From the NCBI GenBank assembly GCA_028571685.1, contig CM053162.1, positions 7,258,001 through 7,322,000 of the forward strand: a stretch of DNA of 64,000 nucleotides, in the 5' to 3' direction. The notes below the pieces were generated by a model. That model saw only the letters and a list, made by a program, of their open reading frames with translations. It was not told the origin of the DNA and ran no database searches. Source of the stretch: Heterohyrax brucei (Eukaryota > Chordata > Mammalia > Hyracoidea > Procaviidae). How positions within the stretch are numbered: position 1 is the stretch's first letter; every line of letters starts with the position of its first letter. The position numbers were made by a program, and so were the translations under genes. Shown here in pieces: positions 1-10,625 of the stretch.

Positions 1-96
1 TTAAAGATAATATCAAGGCTTACTGAGGATGCAAGAAAAGAGTCCTCTCATATACTGCTGATAAAATTATGAATTGATAAAAAGATTAAAAAGCAT

Positions 97-181
97 TTGG
101 AAACTCTATGAAGCAGTTCTGCTTTGTCCTATAGGGTCACTATGAGTTGGAATCAACTCGACAGCTCTGGGTTTGGTTTTC
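97..181 (+). repeat. AfroSINE fragment, 3' half
   Basis: This is the body and tail of a tRNA-derived afrotherian SINE: a 'ggaaactctatg' block, then 'tcctatagggtcactatgag', then a 'gggtttggtttt' tail. The tRNA-like head is missing, so the copy is 5'-truncated. It is one of about twenty related copies in the window, which together give the taxonomic signal. Confidence 0.85.
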
Positions 182-243
182 AGCTTGGTATCAGAATTTA
201 AAATGTGAATTCTCTTTGATTAACAATTCCACTTTTAGGACAC

Positions 244-764
244 TGCCATGGATTGAATTGTGTCCCCCCTAAAATAAGTGTAGCCCTGTGGCTGGACCAT
301 GATTCCCTGTATTCTACAATTGTCCTCCATTTTGTGATTTTGCTGTGCTGTATGTTAAAGGATTAGAGTGGGACTGTAAATCCCTTCAGAAGATCACCTC
401 CCTGCTCCACTGTAAAGGGAGTTTCTCTGGAGCGTGTCTTGTACCACCCTTAATCCTTTCATCCTGCAAGAGATGAAAGGGAAGCAGGCAGAGAATTGGG
501 AACCTCACACCATCAAGAAAACAGCACCAGCAGAAGAGCATGTGCTTCAGACCTGAGTTTCCTACTCCAAGATACTCGCTGGACAAAGACAGATGCAATA
601 CTGGACTTTCCTCCAGAGCTGACAAGGGGGCAAGCCTTCCCTTGGAGCAGACATCCTGAATTGGGACTTGTAGCCTACAGGACTCAGTAAGAATAAATCT
701 TCCTTTGTTAAAGTCATTTGACTCAGTGGTGTTTCTGTTAGAGCAGCCCTAGCTAACTAAAACA
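244..764 (+). mobile_element. Solo LTR, MaLR/MLT1-like afrotherian family, with 5-bp target duplication
   Basis: A 521-bp element that starts TGCCATGG and ends TAAAACA, flanked on both sides by GACAC (239-243 and 765-769). TG...CA ends and a 5-bp duplication are what ERVL/MaLR LTRs leave. An AATAAA-like polyadenylation signal lies near 692. Closely similar copies occur at 32313, 38055, 36212 (reverse) and 59165 (reverse). No internal retroviral sequence adjoins it, so it is read as a solo LTR from LTR-LTR recombination. The family name is from memory. Confidence 0.85.
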
Positions 765-771
765 GACACAG

Positions 772-982
772 AACAAGAGGCAGACAGTTGAACAGAAGTC
801 CAAGTGAGATAGATGACACAATTACTGAAATAATGTTCTCGAACATAGCTATGATTGTCAAGATGGCACAGGACCAGGCAGTGTTTCATTCTGTTGTACA
901 GACACTTTGCATAGTCAAAACAGACTCGATGACACATAACAACAACTTTTTAGATGGCAGTTAGCAATAATAACTGCCATTT
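772..982 (+). repeat. RTE-clade LINE 3' tail, first copy
   Basis: The segment matches the end of the RTE element seen elsewhere in the window: 'gatggcacaggaccaggcag', then 'ttctgttgtacag', then 'gatgacacataacaacaac'. It abuts the right end of the LTR at 764. It is about 93 percent identical by eye to 1695-1874 and shares unusual changes with it, so the two may be local duplicates. Confidence 0.7.
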
Positions 983-1880
983 AGTATAGTTTAAAATCAG
1001 GAAAGTTGTGCTTCAAGGTTTCATCTTGTCACCAAAGTTATTCAATCCATATGCTGAGTGAATTACCTGAGAAGCTGAACTAAGAGGAGATGAACAGGGC
1101 AACAGGATTGTAGGAAGACTTATTAACAACCTGGGACATGGAAGAGACACAACGTTCTTGCTGAAAGCTAAGATTTGAAGCGTATACTCAAGAACATTAA
1201 GACTACAGCTTTTGTTATGGATTGCACCTCAACATCAAAATCCTCACAAATGGGCCAATAAACATTATTATAAATAGAGAAAGCATTGAAGTTGTCCAGA
1301 GTTCATTTTACTTAGATCCACAAACAAAGCCCATGGAAGCAGCAGCCAAGAAACCAAGTGATATATTGCATTGAGCAAATCTGCTATGAAAGACCTCTTT
1401 AAAGTATCAAAAAGCAAAGATGTCTCTCTGAGGACTAAGTTGTGCCTGAAACAAACCATTGTTTCTTCAATCACCTTAAATACAGGCAGAAACCGGACAA
1501 TGAATAAGGTAGACTAAAGAAGAATTGATGTGCTAAAGAATCAGAAAATCTATCTTGGAAGAAATATAGCCAAAGTACTCCTGAGAAGTCAGGAGAGACT
1601 TCCTCTCACATATTTTGGACATGTTGTCACACACTACTAGTCCCTGGAGAAGGATATTATGCTTGGTAAAGTAGAGGGTCAGCAAAGCAGAAGAAAAGTC
1701 CAAATGAGATAGTTGACACAATTACTGCAATAATGTTCTCAAACATAGCTATGATGGTGAAGATGGCACAGGGACCAGGCAGTGTTTCATTCTGTTGTAC
1801 AGACAGTTTGCATAGTCAAAACAGACTTGATGACACATAACAACAATTTTTTAGATGGCAGTTAACAATAACAACACTGA
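983..1880 (+). pseudogene. RTE-clade LINE fragment: RT C-terminal part to 3' end
   Basis: Reading plus, the DNA resembles the end of an RTE/BovB-type ORF2. Stretches such as 'aacatcaaaatcctcacaaa', 'ccatggaagcagcag' and 'cctggagaagga' follow the order of the C-terminal third of the protein, ending in the repeated 'cataacaacaa' tail. The frame is broken by many stops and short indels, and no open frame above 70 codons remains in the sense direction. It encodes nothing now. In an active element this part lies downstream of the reverse-transcriptase catalytic core. Confidence 0.75.
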
Positions 1881-2222
1881 TGAAATATATAGGAGCATGA
1901 AGAGTTATATACAAGTGTGTTTACCATAGACCTGTCTGTATTGATTTAAAACAAGTACACCACTTCAATGTCCACCAAATGAGATATTAACAAAAAAAAA
2001 TGTTGGTTCTCTAGCCTATAGAATGCTTTGCCTTTGTTTAAAAGAATAAAGCATACCTATTCTACGGCACTTGGCTTTGGCATGTGTACCATCATGGAAA
2101 CACCTCTTAGTCAAATTATTACACAAAAGAAATTAAAGAACACTGCGTGTAATATTGCATTTATAATAAGATATAGGTCTCCATGTACAAGTATATTTAA
2201 AGGACACTGGAGGTGAATAAAT
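1881..2222. other. No recognisable gene or repeat
   Basis: AT-rich DNA between the RTE fragment and the short tandem array. I see no exon-like frame and recognise no repeat family. Confidence 0.5.
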
Positions 2223-2282
2223 GATCAGACAATGTTTGATCATTGTTTGATCAGTGTTTGATCAATGTTTGATCAGACAATG
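2223..2282. repeat. Short tandem array, 11-bp unit x4 with TGATCA palindromes
   Basis: Four consecutive 11-mers, gtttgatcaNN, occupy 2234-2277 and differ only in the last two bases (tt, gt, at, ga). A 12-bp word, gatcagacaatg, stands at each edge (2223-2234 and 2271-2282). Every unit carries the 6-bp palindrome TGATCA. Confidence 0.9.
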
Positions 2283-2645
2283 ATGAATCGACATAATCAG
2301 TAAAACCTGCAAACACCAAAATGTGTGTCAGGTAGAAATTTTTCAGAGAATGAAAATTCAAATATTTTCCATTCAAGCAGACAATAGAATGTGATAAGAC
2401 TGCACCCTGTCAAAGGTAGAATACTTTGGACAATTCGAAACACAAGGCAGTACTGTTGAGTTCCAGCTGTCACAGGTTTCACTGTATATCTGATAAAAGG
2501 GCTGCCAAGTTCACATACCAAAAATTAGAAAATATTTTGTTTTACTTGGAAATTGAAAGCAGCTAGATTTTTACTTGTTTGATACTCTCAGCACTTGCTC
2601 CAAGCTCCTCATTTGTCAAGATGTCCTTCCAGAGCTGAGCACAGT
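2283..2645. other. Unassigned intergenic DNA
   Basis: AT-rich sequence lying between the short array and the next SINE. The 74-codon frame on the minus strand matches no family I know and looks like chance. Confidence 0.4.
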
Positions 2646-2822
2646 ACCAAACCAAAGCAAAAATCAAATCCACTGCCAGTGAGGTGATTCTGACTCGTGG
2701 TGACTCTATAGGGCAGAGAAAAACTGCTCTATAGAGTTTCCAAGGAATTTCTGGTAGATTCAAACTGCTCATGTTTTTAGTTAGCAGATACAGTGCTTAG
2801 CCACTATGCCACCAAGGTTTCT
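2646..2822 (-). repeat. AfroSINE, nearly full length
   Basis: On the minus strand the order is complete: a 'gaaaccttggtggcatagtgg'-like tRNA head at the high-coordinate end, the body, then the 'ggatttg..ttggttt' tail near 2646. A small segment ('ctctatagggcagagaaaaactgctctatagag') has partial self-complementarity. Confidence 0.85.
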
Positions 2823-3029
2823 GAGCACAGTATAGGGAGGAGGAAATTCACCTCTGCCGTACCATTTTAGGAAAGTTCCTCCTGACTGCTGGGGAGGCAC
2901 AAGATAGTGGGGAGAGAACTGAGAAGCTGTCTGGGCCTGTGGACCTGTGAAGAGAAATAAAAACCTGAGTAAAGCAATTTGGAATAGTACATGTCTCTTC
3001 CATTTAAGAGTCTGTCCCTTTGCAGGAAT

Positions 3030-3170
3030 TCTTTACATATATGTTTACAACCTTCTTTTCAACTCAAGTGTAAGTTCCCAAAGGATTAGCTTATGTTTTC
3101 GTCTTCTTCTCCATGCCCCAGCATTCATGCCTAGCATACAGCATAACTCAGAATAAATGTACTAATTATA
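3030..3170 (+). repeat. L2 3' end, ancient
   Basis: The words 'gtaagttccc', 'ccccagcattcatgcctagc' and 'gaataaatgtac' follow the order of the L2 3' terminus, including the part often read as 'last exon-like' with an AATAAA. Strongly diverged. Confidence 0.5.
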
Positions 3171-3660
3171 TGTGAATTGATGGGTCCATACCAGCATTGC
3201 CTTTGTTGGTTGAACTCTCCTAAATACCATGGACAACGTGGTTATGTACTACAAAGACAAAGGATTCCTCCATTGAAAACAACAGTTCTAAAGCCACGTA
3301 GCCAAGGCAGAGACGCTGCCATTCTTAAGAAGCTTGTACATCTTCTAAGCTGAGTATATTTTGAGAAACAGTTTTATAGAAATGATGTTTCTGTAAGGTG
3401 AGGTGATGTCCGTCTGATCTATAGTCAGGGAAGATCTCCTAAAGGAGTTTAGTTTGAGGTATGGCGTGTGTTTGAGGAAGTGGGCATGTTTTTTCTTGTG
3501 AACTACGACTGACAGGCACTGCTTGAGACATATAAATTAGGAACGACATGAGTGGAAAAGAGAAGAGATGGACATTTTGCTGAGCTTTTGCAGACAAAGG
3601 AAGCTGGTAGAGAAATGCAAGGGCATAGTAGTAGTCTCCACTCAAAGATGTGATCTCCAT
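3171..3660. other. Unassigned intergenic DNA
   Basis: No open frame above 75 codons and no family that I recognise. Confidence 0.4.
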
Positions 3661-3862
3661 CGTTCACAGCCCTCTAGTCAATTCCAACATACAGTGATCC
3701 TATAAGACAGAGTATGACTGTGCAATAGGGTGTCCAAGGCAGTCATATTTTGAGAAACCAACTGCCACATCTCTCTCCCTTGAGCACTGGTTGGTTCCAA
3801 TCTTTCTTTGAGTTAGCAACAAAACACTTAAACATTACAGCACCAGGACTCCTTACAGATGT
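3661..3862 (-). repeat. AfroSINE, older variant
   Basis: Reverse-oriented copy of the longer AfroSINE type: 'caattccaacatacagtgatcctataagacagag' body, then the extra middle block 'ccaactgccacatctctctcccttgagca', then the tRNA head near 3850. More diverged than the copy at 34049. Confidence 0.7.
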
Positions 3863-4699
3863 GATGCAGAGGGAGAAAATATCAGAGCAAAGCATATGGA
3901 TAAGTATCAGAAACTACTAGGGGATACTTTAGCCCTGGCATGGCAGTTCAGAATAGTAAGAGGCTTGTGATAGAGAGACAAAAATGAGACACCCCATAAG
4001 AAAACTCAGCCCACAGAAAAATGCCTTAGACTAGGTTTCCACATAAAGTGCAGTGGATGAATCTTATCCAAACTGTATCCAATTGCATATACTTTGGGTT
4101 TTATTCAGTGTTTCCAAGTAAGGTTCTGGTGTCTGAAAAAATTTCCTGATTGGAGAAGCAGGGCTAAGATGGTGGAGTAATCAAATGCCTCCTGTGATCC
4201 TTCTTACAACAAAGACCTGAACAAAAAAGTGAAAACAAAACAAAACAAAAATGAATCAACTGCACATGACATTCTAGGAGCCATCAGTATCAAAGACAAA
4301 GTTTAGAAACTGGACTAAATGACAGGGAAGGGAAAACAGATTCAAAAGCACTGAGAAATGGCCAGACCGAACCAGGCAGGAATCATCATCCCACAAGCAT
4401 ATCTGCTGGAGCAAGTAGGGTGAAGTAAGTGATAGTTTTCTGAAACTGCTTTCCACTTCAAGAGACTGAGTGGTCAAGAGGCTGCTCATTTATACAGAAT
4501 CAGTGAAAAATAGCTTTTGATCATTAGAAGTTAAGTATCCTACATACAACTTACCATATGTTGAACAAAAACTTTCCTTGGGGATAAACCTCTTTCCCTT
4601 TCACCTGCCCTCTCCCATCTTCTGTACTGTGCCCAAGCCAACTCCAGAGACTGACACATCTCCTGGGCTAGAAACAGGATCCCTTCTGTACCCTGAGAA

Positions 4700-4858
4700 A
4701 CCCTTGTGTGATAGTGGGTTAAGTGCTAGTCTGCTAACCAAGAGGTTGGAAGTTAAAATGTGCCAGGGGGTCCTTGGAAACCGTATGGGAAAGTTCTACT
4801 CTGACATCCAGGGTCTCCATGAATTGGACCTGATTCTATGGCAGTAGGTTTGGTTTAT
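4700..4858 (+). repeat. AfroSINE inside L1 5' UTR
   Basis: The tRNA-like head ('gatagtgggttaagtgctag') is followed by the body and a 'ggtttggtttatttatttattt' tail. It lies in the plus-strand L1 and is therefore younger than that L1. Confidence 0.85.
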
Positions 4859-5699
4859 TTATTTATTTTAGATTTATGTACCCTGAGCCGTGGAGAAGGA
4901 AAAAATTGAAAAACAAGAAAAAAAAATTCTGCCAGTTCCTAACCCAGGAACTCAGGGCAGAAACAGTTTCTTTGCTTATGCATAAGCATGAGGGGTCCAT
5001 GGCCTCTGAATGCCTTTCACCTCTGCATAGACTTATGTCGGTGCACTGAAATGGTATAGGCCTTTATTAGTACAGTACAACAGGAAACATATCAGAATCT
5101 TAATTTTACTATATTAGCTATGTGGTAGAAAGGCAGGCTCCTGAAATTTGACACCACACTGCCTATTGAACAGGGGCCTCACCCACCAGCAACAGGGAGT
5201 TGAGGACTAGTGGCTCCACCAATGATACCTAGCTACTTGTGGCAGGGATCCAAGAATAAACAGTGCCTTCCAATCCTTACAGACAACAGAATTGGACAAC
5301 TATAAGCTGGCTGCAAAACCTACCCATCTATGTACTCTAAGGAACAGGGACACACTTTCCTTACAGAAACTCAGGGGTAGCTGTCAGCCCCCTGATTTGC
5401 ACAGTGCATGAAGCCAGACACCTGTGCCTACCTCAATTACCTCAATTTCTACCAAGGAATGTAAGGGTGAGCCTGTACCACACACTTGGTGACTATCTAG
5501 ATATCTAAGCTGAAACCACATGAAGAAAAGGGCTTGTATGTATATGGGCTTATATACTTAATAACAGCTGTAACCACAAGGTGAAGTCTGAGCTTCAAAA
5601 GTGTCAATAATCAAATGAGTTCACACAAACAGCCTATGTGGGCATTTTGAAACCAAAACAAAACAAGAAGATAGAACACAGTAAGCAGATATAAAATAA

Positions 5700-6700
5700 A
5701 CAAATAGAACAATTTACCATGGCTCAGAGACAATAGTCAATACAAAATAACATAAAGAGGCAGATCACAATGGTTGCAGAAAGTCCCAAAACAAAGATTT
5801 GAGAAATCTTTCAAATATGGAGAACATTCTAGAATTACCAGATATAGAATACAAAAGATTAATATACAGAACTCCTGAAGAAATCAAGAAAGAGTTCAAG
5901 CAAAACACAGAGGAACAAAATAAATTGAACACACTACAGAAAACCATACAGAAAGAGCAAACAAAAATTCAGATTAACAAAAAAATTCAGAATTAGAAAC
6001 TCAGCAGGAAGTCAAAGGAGCAGAACCGAGGCCATGGAAATCAGAATTAGGGAGACTAAAGATAAAGCACTTGACACCAACATATTTGAGGTAAAATCAG
6101 ATACAAGGATTTAAAAAATTAAGAAAACTAAAGAATTATGTGAGACCTGAGGAATACTCTACGAGTGACTGAAATACCAGAATTGGGTTGCAGGAGGAAA
6201 ATGGGGAGAGAAGTTGAGGATGTGCTGACAGGAAACTTCCCAGATATTATGAAAGATGATACCTATCTATGATGCTCATTGAATTCCACACAAAGTAGAT
6301 CCCAAAAGAATGACACTATGACTTAATGAAATTGTCAAAAGAAAAAGAGATTTCTGAGAATGACTACGGAAAAACTAAATAAATGACAAGGAGAATCAAT
6401 AAGACTAAGCCTGGACTATTCAGCAGAAACCATGCACACAAGAAGGCAATAGGATGACACATATAAAGTCTTGAAGGAAAGAAAAATAACCAGGCAAGAA
6501 TTATACAGCAAACAAAACTCTCTCTCTAAAATGATGACAAAATTAGGACATTTCTAGATAAGCAGAAGTTTAAGAAATTTGAGAAAAACAGACCAAAATT
6601 ACAAGAAATGCTAAAGAGTCTTTTAGTTGCAAAATCAGTAATACTACATAACAACCCAAGTCTAGAATGCAGGACAGAACCACCAGATATAAACCTAGAT
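5700..6700 (+). pseudogene. L1 ORF1 relic (RNA-binding protein)
   Basis: ORF1p of L1 is a trimeric, coiled-coil RNA chaperone that coats L1 RNA. Here a 65-codon frame at 5799-5996 is rich in E, K, Q and I with a heptad look, fitting the coiled coil. Farther on, 6250-6650 follows the C-terminal domain order ('aatgacactatgac', 'agactaagcctggactattcagcagaaacc', 'agaattatacagcaa', 'tttctagataagcagaag'). Several stops and frameshifts separate the parts. Limits are approximate. Confidence 0.65.
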
Positions 6701-9031
6701 AGGGAACTTACTAAAATAAATCAAAGACAAAACACTGAAAACAGCAAGAGACATGATCATGTAAAAGGGGACAAAATTATAAGAAAAAAACAGGGGCTAA
6801 AAAATGTAGTCATAGAGCTTTCATATGGAGAAGTAGTCAAGGCTATATAAGGAAATAAAATACTGATATAAATTTAGAAAAAATAGAGTCAATATTCTGG
6901 CTTTGGCTTGGCTATTAAAGTAACCACAAAGGAAATTAACAATCCTACACATCAAATACACATTGCATTTGCTGTATCTCAGCAAATATAAAACCAATGG
7001 CAATGAAAAAACATGAAAAGAAAATACATAAAGCAAAGGGACCCAGCACAGAAAATTAAGTGGAACAGCAACAACAACAAAAAACCTGTTAACAATGCAC
7101 AAAAAAAAAAGGCATCAAAATGACAGAATTAAACTCATACTTATCAATGATTACACTGAATGTAAATGGATTAAAGTGACAGACAATGGCAGGATGGATG
7201 AAAAAACACAATCCATCTATATGTTACATCTTAGATTTAAAGAAACAAACAAATTAAAACTCAAATTATGGAAAAAATAAATCAAGCAAACAACTTTTAA
7301 AAAGAGCAGGAGTGACAATATTAGTTTCTGGTGAAAGAGACTTTAAAGTAAAATTCATCATAACGGATAAGGAAAGGCACTATAAAATCATTAAAATGTC
7401 AACATGTAGAACAGAATCTAACAGCAGTGAAAAGAGAAACAGCTCCATAACAACAGTAGCAAACTTCAACACATCACTTTCAGTGAAGAACAGAATATCT
7501 GGAAAGAAGCTCAATGAAGACTCAGAAGATCGAAGTTTCACATTAACCAACTCGACATCATAGACATGTACAGAACACTCCACCCAACGGTAATAAGGTA
7601 TAATTTCTTTTCCAATGCCTGTGAAATATTCTCCAGAATAGACTACATATTACGCTAGAAAGCAAGCCTTAACAAAATTCGAAGTATTGAATTATTACAA
7701 AACATCTTTTCAGATCATAAAGCCATAAAAGTAGAAATCAATGACAGAAAAAAAGATGGGGAAAATACACACATGCACCCATGGAAACTGAACAATACCT
7801 TGCTTAAAAGCGACTGGGTTGTTGAACAAATTATGGATATGTTAAGAAAATTTCTGAAATCAAATGAGGATGAAAACACATCTTACCATAATCTTTGGGG
7901 CACAGCAAAAGTAGTGCTCAGAGCTCAATTTATAACTGTAAATCCATACATAGAAAAAGAAAAAAGGTCCCAAATCAAAGCATTAACCCTACAGTTCTCA
8001 CAAGTAGAGAGAGAGCAGCAAAAAAAAAGCCTTCAGGCACCAAAAGAAAGCAAATAGTAAAAATTAGAGCAGAATTAAATGAATTAGAGAATAAAAAAGT
8101 GATTGAAAGAGTCAACAAGACCCAAAGCTGGCTCTTTCAAAAAGATCAACAGAATCAATAAACCATTGGCCAAACTGACAAACAAAAACACAAGAGGAAG
8201 CAAGTAATCTGAATAAGAAATGACATGAGCAATATCACAACAAATTTTTAGAAACACACCACCTACATAAACTAACACTAAGGTAGAACAGCTAAAGAAA
8301 CCCACAAGAAGAAATTCAAAAGTTAATTTAAAAGCTCCCAACTGTAAAAAAAGCCCTGACCCTGATGACTTCCTAGGGAATTCTACCAAACTTTCAGAGA
8401 GAAGTTAACCCTAATCCAGACTCACTCTGTAAAGCCAGCACATCCCTGATACCAAACTAAGTAGAACCCACTGTCGATACAATTCTGACTAAGTAAAGAA
8501 ACCACAAAAAGAGGAAAATTACAGACTAACATTGCTCATGAACTTAGATGCAAAAATCCTCAACAAAATTCTAGCTAACAGAAGTTAACAATCCACTAAA
8601 TGAATAGTTCACCATGACCAAGTGGGATTTACAGTATGCACTCATGTTTCAACACTAGAAAAACAATCAGTGCAATCAACCACATAAATGTAAAAAAAGA
8701 ACCATATGATATTATCAACTGATGTGAAAAAAAGGCATTTGACAAAGTCCAACACTCATACATATTGAAAATTCTTAGCAAAATGAGAAGTAGAGAAATT
8801 CCTCAACATAATAAATGGCATTTACACAAATCCAGCGTCTTCCTAAACGTAGAGTCTGAAAGTATTCCCCTTGATAATAAGAACAAGACAAGGATACCCT
8901 TTATCACCACTTGTATTCAATGTTGTGCTGGAGGGTTCTACACAGAATAATTAGATTAGAAAAAGAAATAAAAGATATTAAAAGTAAGGAAGAAGTATAA
9001 GTATCTCTCTTTGTAGACTATATGGCATTAT

Positions 9032-9050
9032 ACACACACACACACACACA
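9032..9050. repeat. (AC)n microsatellite in L1 ORF2
   Basis: Nineteen bases of alternating A and C just after the mutated F-V-D-Y box. It is an expansion within the dead L1. Confidence 0.95.
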
Positions 9051-9391
9051 AAAAACCCTGAACAATCACCACTCCCCCACACCAGCCACAAAACTACTGG
9101 AATTAATAAAATAGTTCAGCCAAGCATCACTTTACAAGACAAACATACAAAAATCCATTGGCTTCCTCTATGCCAACAAAGAGAATCAAAGTAGAAATTA
9201 CCAAATCAATACTATTTACAATAGCTCCAAGATTAAATGCTTAGGAACAAATCTAACAAGAGATGTAACGTCTATGTAAAGAAGACTGCAAACTGCTGCT
9301 GCAAGAAACCAAAAAAGACCCACATAAGTAGAAAAACATACCTTGCTCATGGATAGGAAGATTCAACATTTGACAATGTCTATTCTAACCA

Positions 9392-9556
9392 AGGAAACAC
9401 TGATTGTGTAGCGGTTAAGTGCTACAACTCCTACCTGAAAGGTCAGCAGTTGAAATCTGCCTATTTTGAAACTCTTTGGGGGCAGTTCTACTCTGTCTTA
9501 TAGGGTTGCTGCAAGTTGGGATTGACTTGAAGGTGTTGGCTCTGGTTTGGGTTTAT
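9392..9556 (+). repeat. AfroSINE in L1 ORF2
   Basis: The order is complete, from 'ggaaacactgattgtgtagcggttaagtg' through the body to 'ggctctggtttgggttt'. L1 ORF2 sequence resumes on both sides, so the SINE inserted after the L1. The A-box like stretch is degraded. Confidence 0.85.
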
Positions 9557-10379
9557 TCTTCCCAAGGGATTCTACAGATACAATGCAATTTGATCCAAAT
9601 TCCAATGACATTTTTTAATGCGATGGAGAAGCAAATTCCTAATTTCATATGGAATGAGAAGAGATCCCAGATAAGTAAAGCATCAGTGAAGAAGCAGAAC
9701 AGATGAGAGGCCTCACACTACCTAACATTAGAACTTATTATACTGCCATGGTGTTCAAAGCACTGTGGTACTGGTACAACAAAGATACCAGTGGAACAGA
9801 ATTGAGCATTCAGACATAAAATCAACCACCTATGAGCAGCAGATATTTCACAAAGGCCTGAAATTCATAAACTGGGAAAAGACAGTTTCCGTAATGAATG
9901 GTGTTGGCATAAGTGGTTATCTACTTGCAAAAAAAAAAAAAAAAAGAACAAGATCCATATCTCACGTTGTGCACAAAAACTAGCTCAAAATGCACCAAAT
10001 ATTTAAGGATAAAATCTAAACTGATATAAGTCATGGAAGAAAAATATCAATAATTCTGGGAGCCCTAACATATAGCATAAACAGAAGATCAAACATTACT
10101 AACAATACACAAACAGCAAAGGAGAAAATAGATAACTGGGAAATCCTAAAATTCAAATTTTTGTCCTCAAAGACTTCACCAAAAGAGTAAAAAGACGATG
10201 TGCAGAAGGGAAATCATTTTTTCGGCTATGACAGATATCGTCAGCATCTTATCTCTATAATCTACAATATACAGCAAAGCCTCAACAATGAAAAGACATA
10301 TAACTCAGTTAAAACACAGGCAAGGCAGGTCACCAAAGAAGACATACCAATGAGGAAATGTTGACAATCATTAGCTGTT

Positions 10380-10625
10380 AAACCCAAACCAAATCCACTG
10401 CTATCAAGTCGATTTCAACTCATGCCAAGTGCCACCAAATCCACCAGCCACCCCTTGGAAGCTCTATGGGCAGTTCTACTCTGTTTAGAACTCTGTAACT
10501 CATAGGGTCCCTATAAACAGAGTAGAACTGTCCATAGAGCTTCTACAGAGTGCCTGGTGGATTTAGACCACCAATCTTCTGGCTAGCAGCCATAGCACTT
10601 AACCACTACACCATCAGGGTTTCCC
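10380..10625 (-). repeat. AfroSINE with internal inverted duplication
   Basis: The outer parts read as a minus-strand SINE: tail at 10381-10425, and tRNA head at 10560-10625. The middle contains an extra piece of the SINE body in plus orientation (about 10425-10500). The result is a hairpin with arms 10458-10487 and 10514-10543. Length is about 245 bp, against about 165 for an ordinary copy. Confidence 0.8.

Noticed and set aside
2223-2282. CRISPR-like array
   Set aside because: The repeats are directly adjacent 11-mers without spacers, and this is vertebrate DNA.
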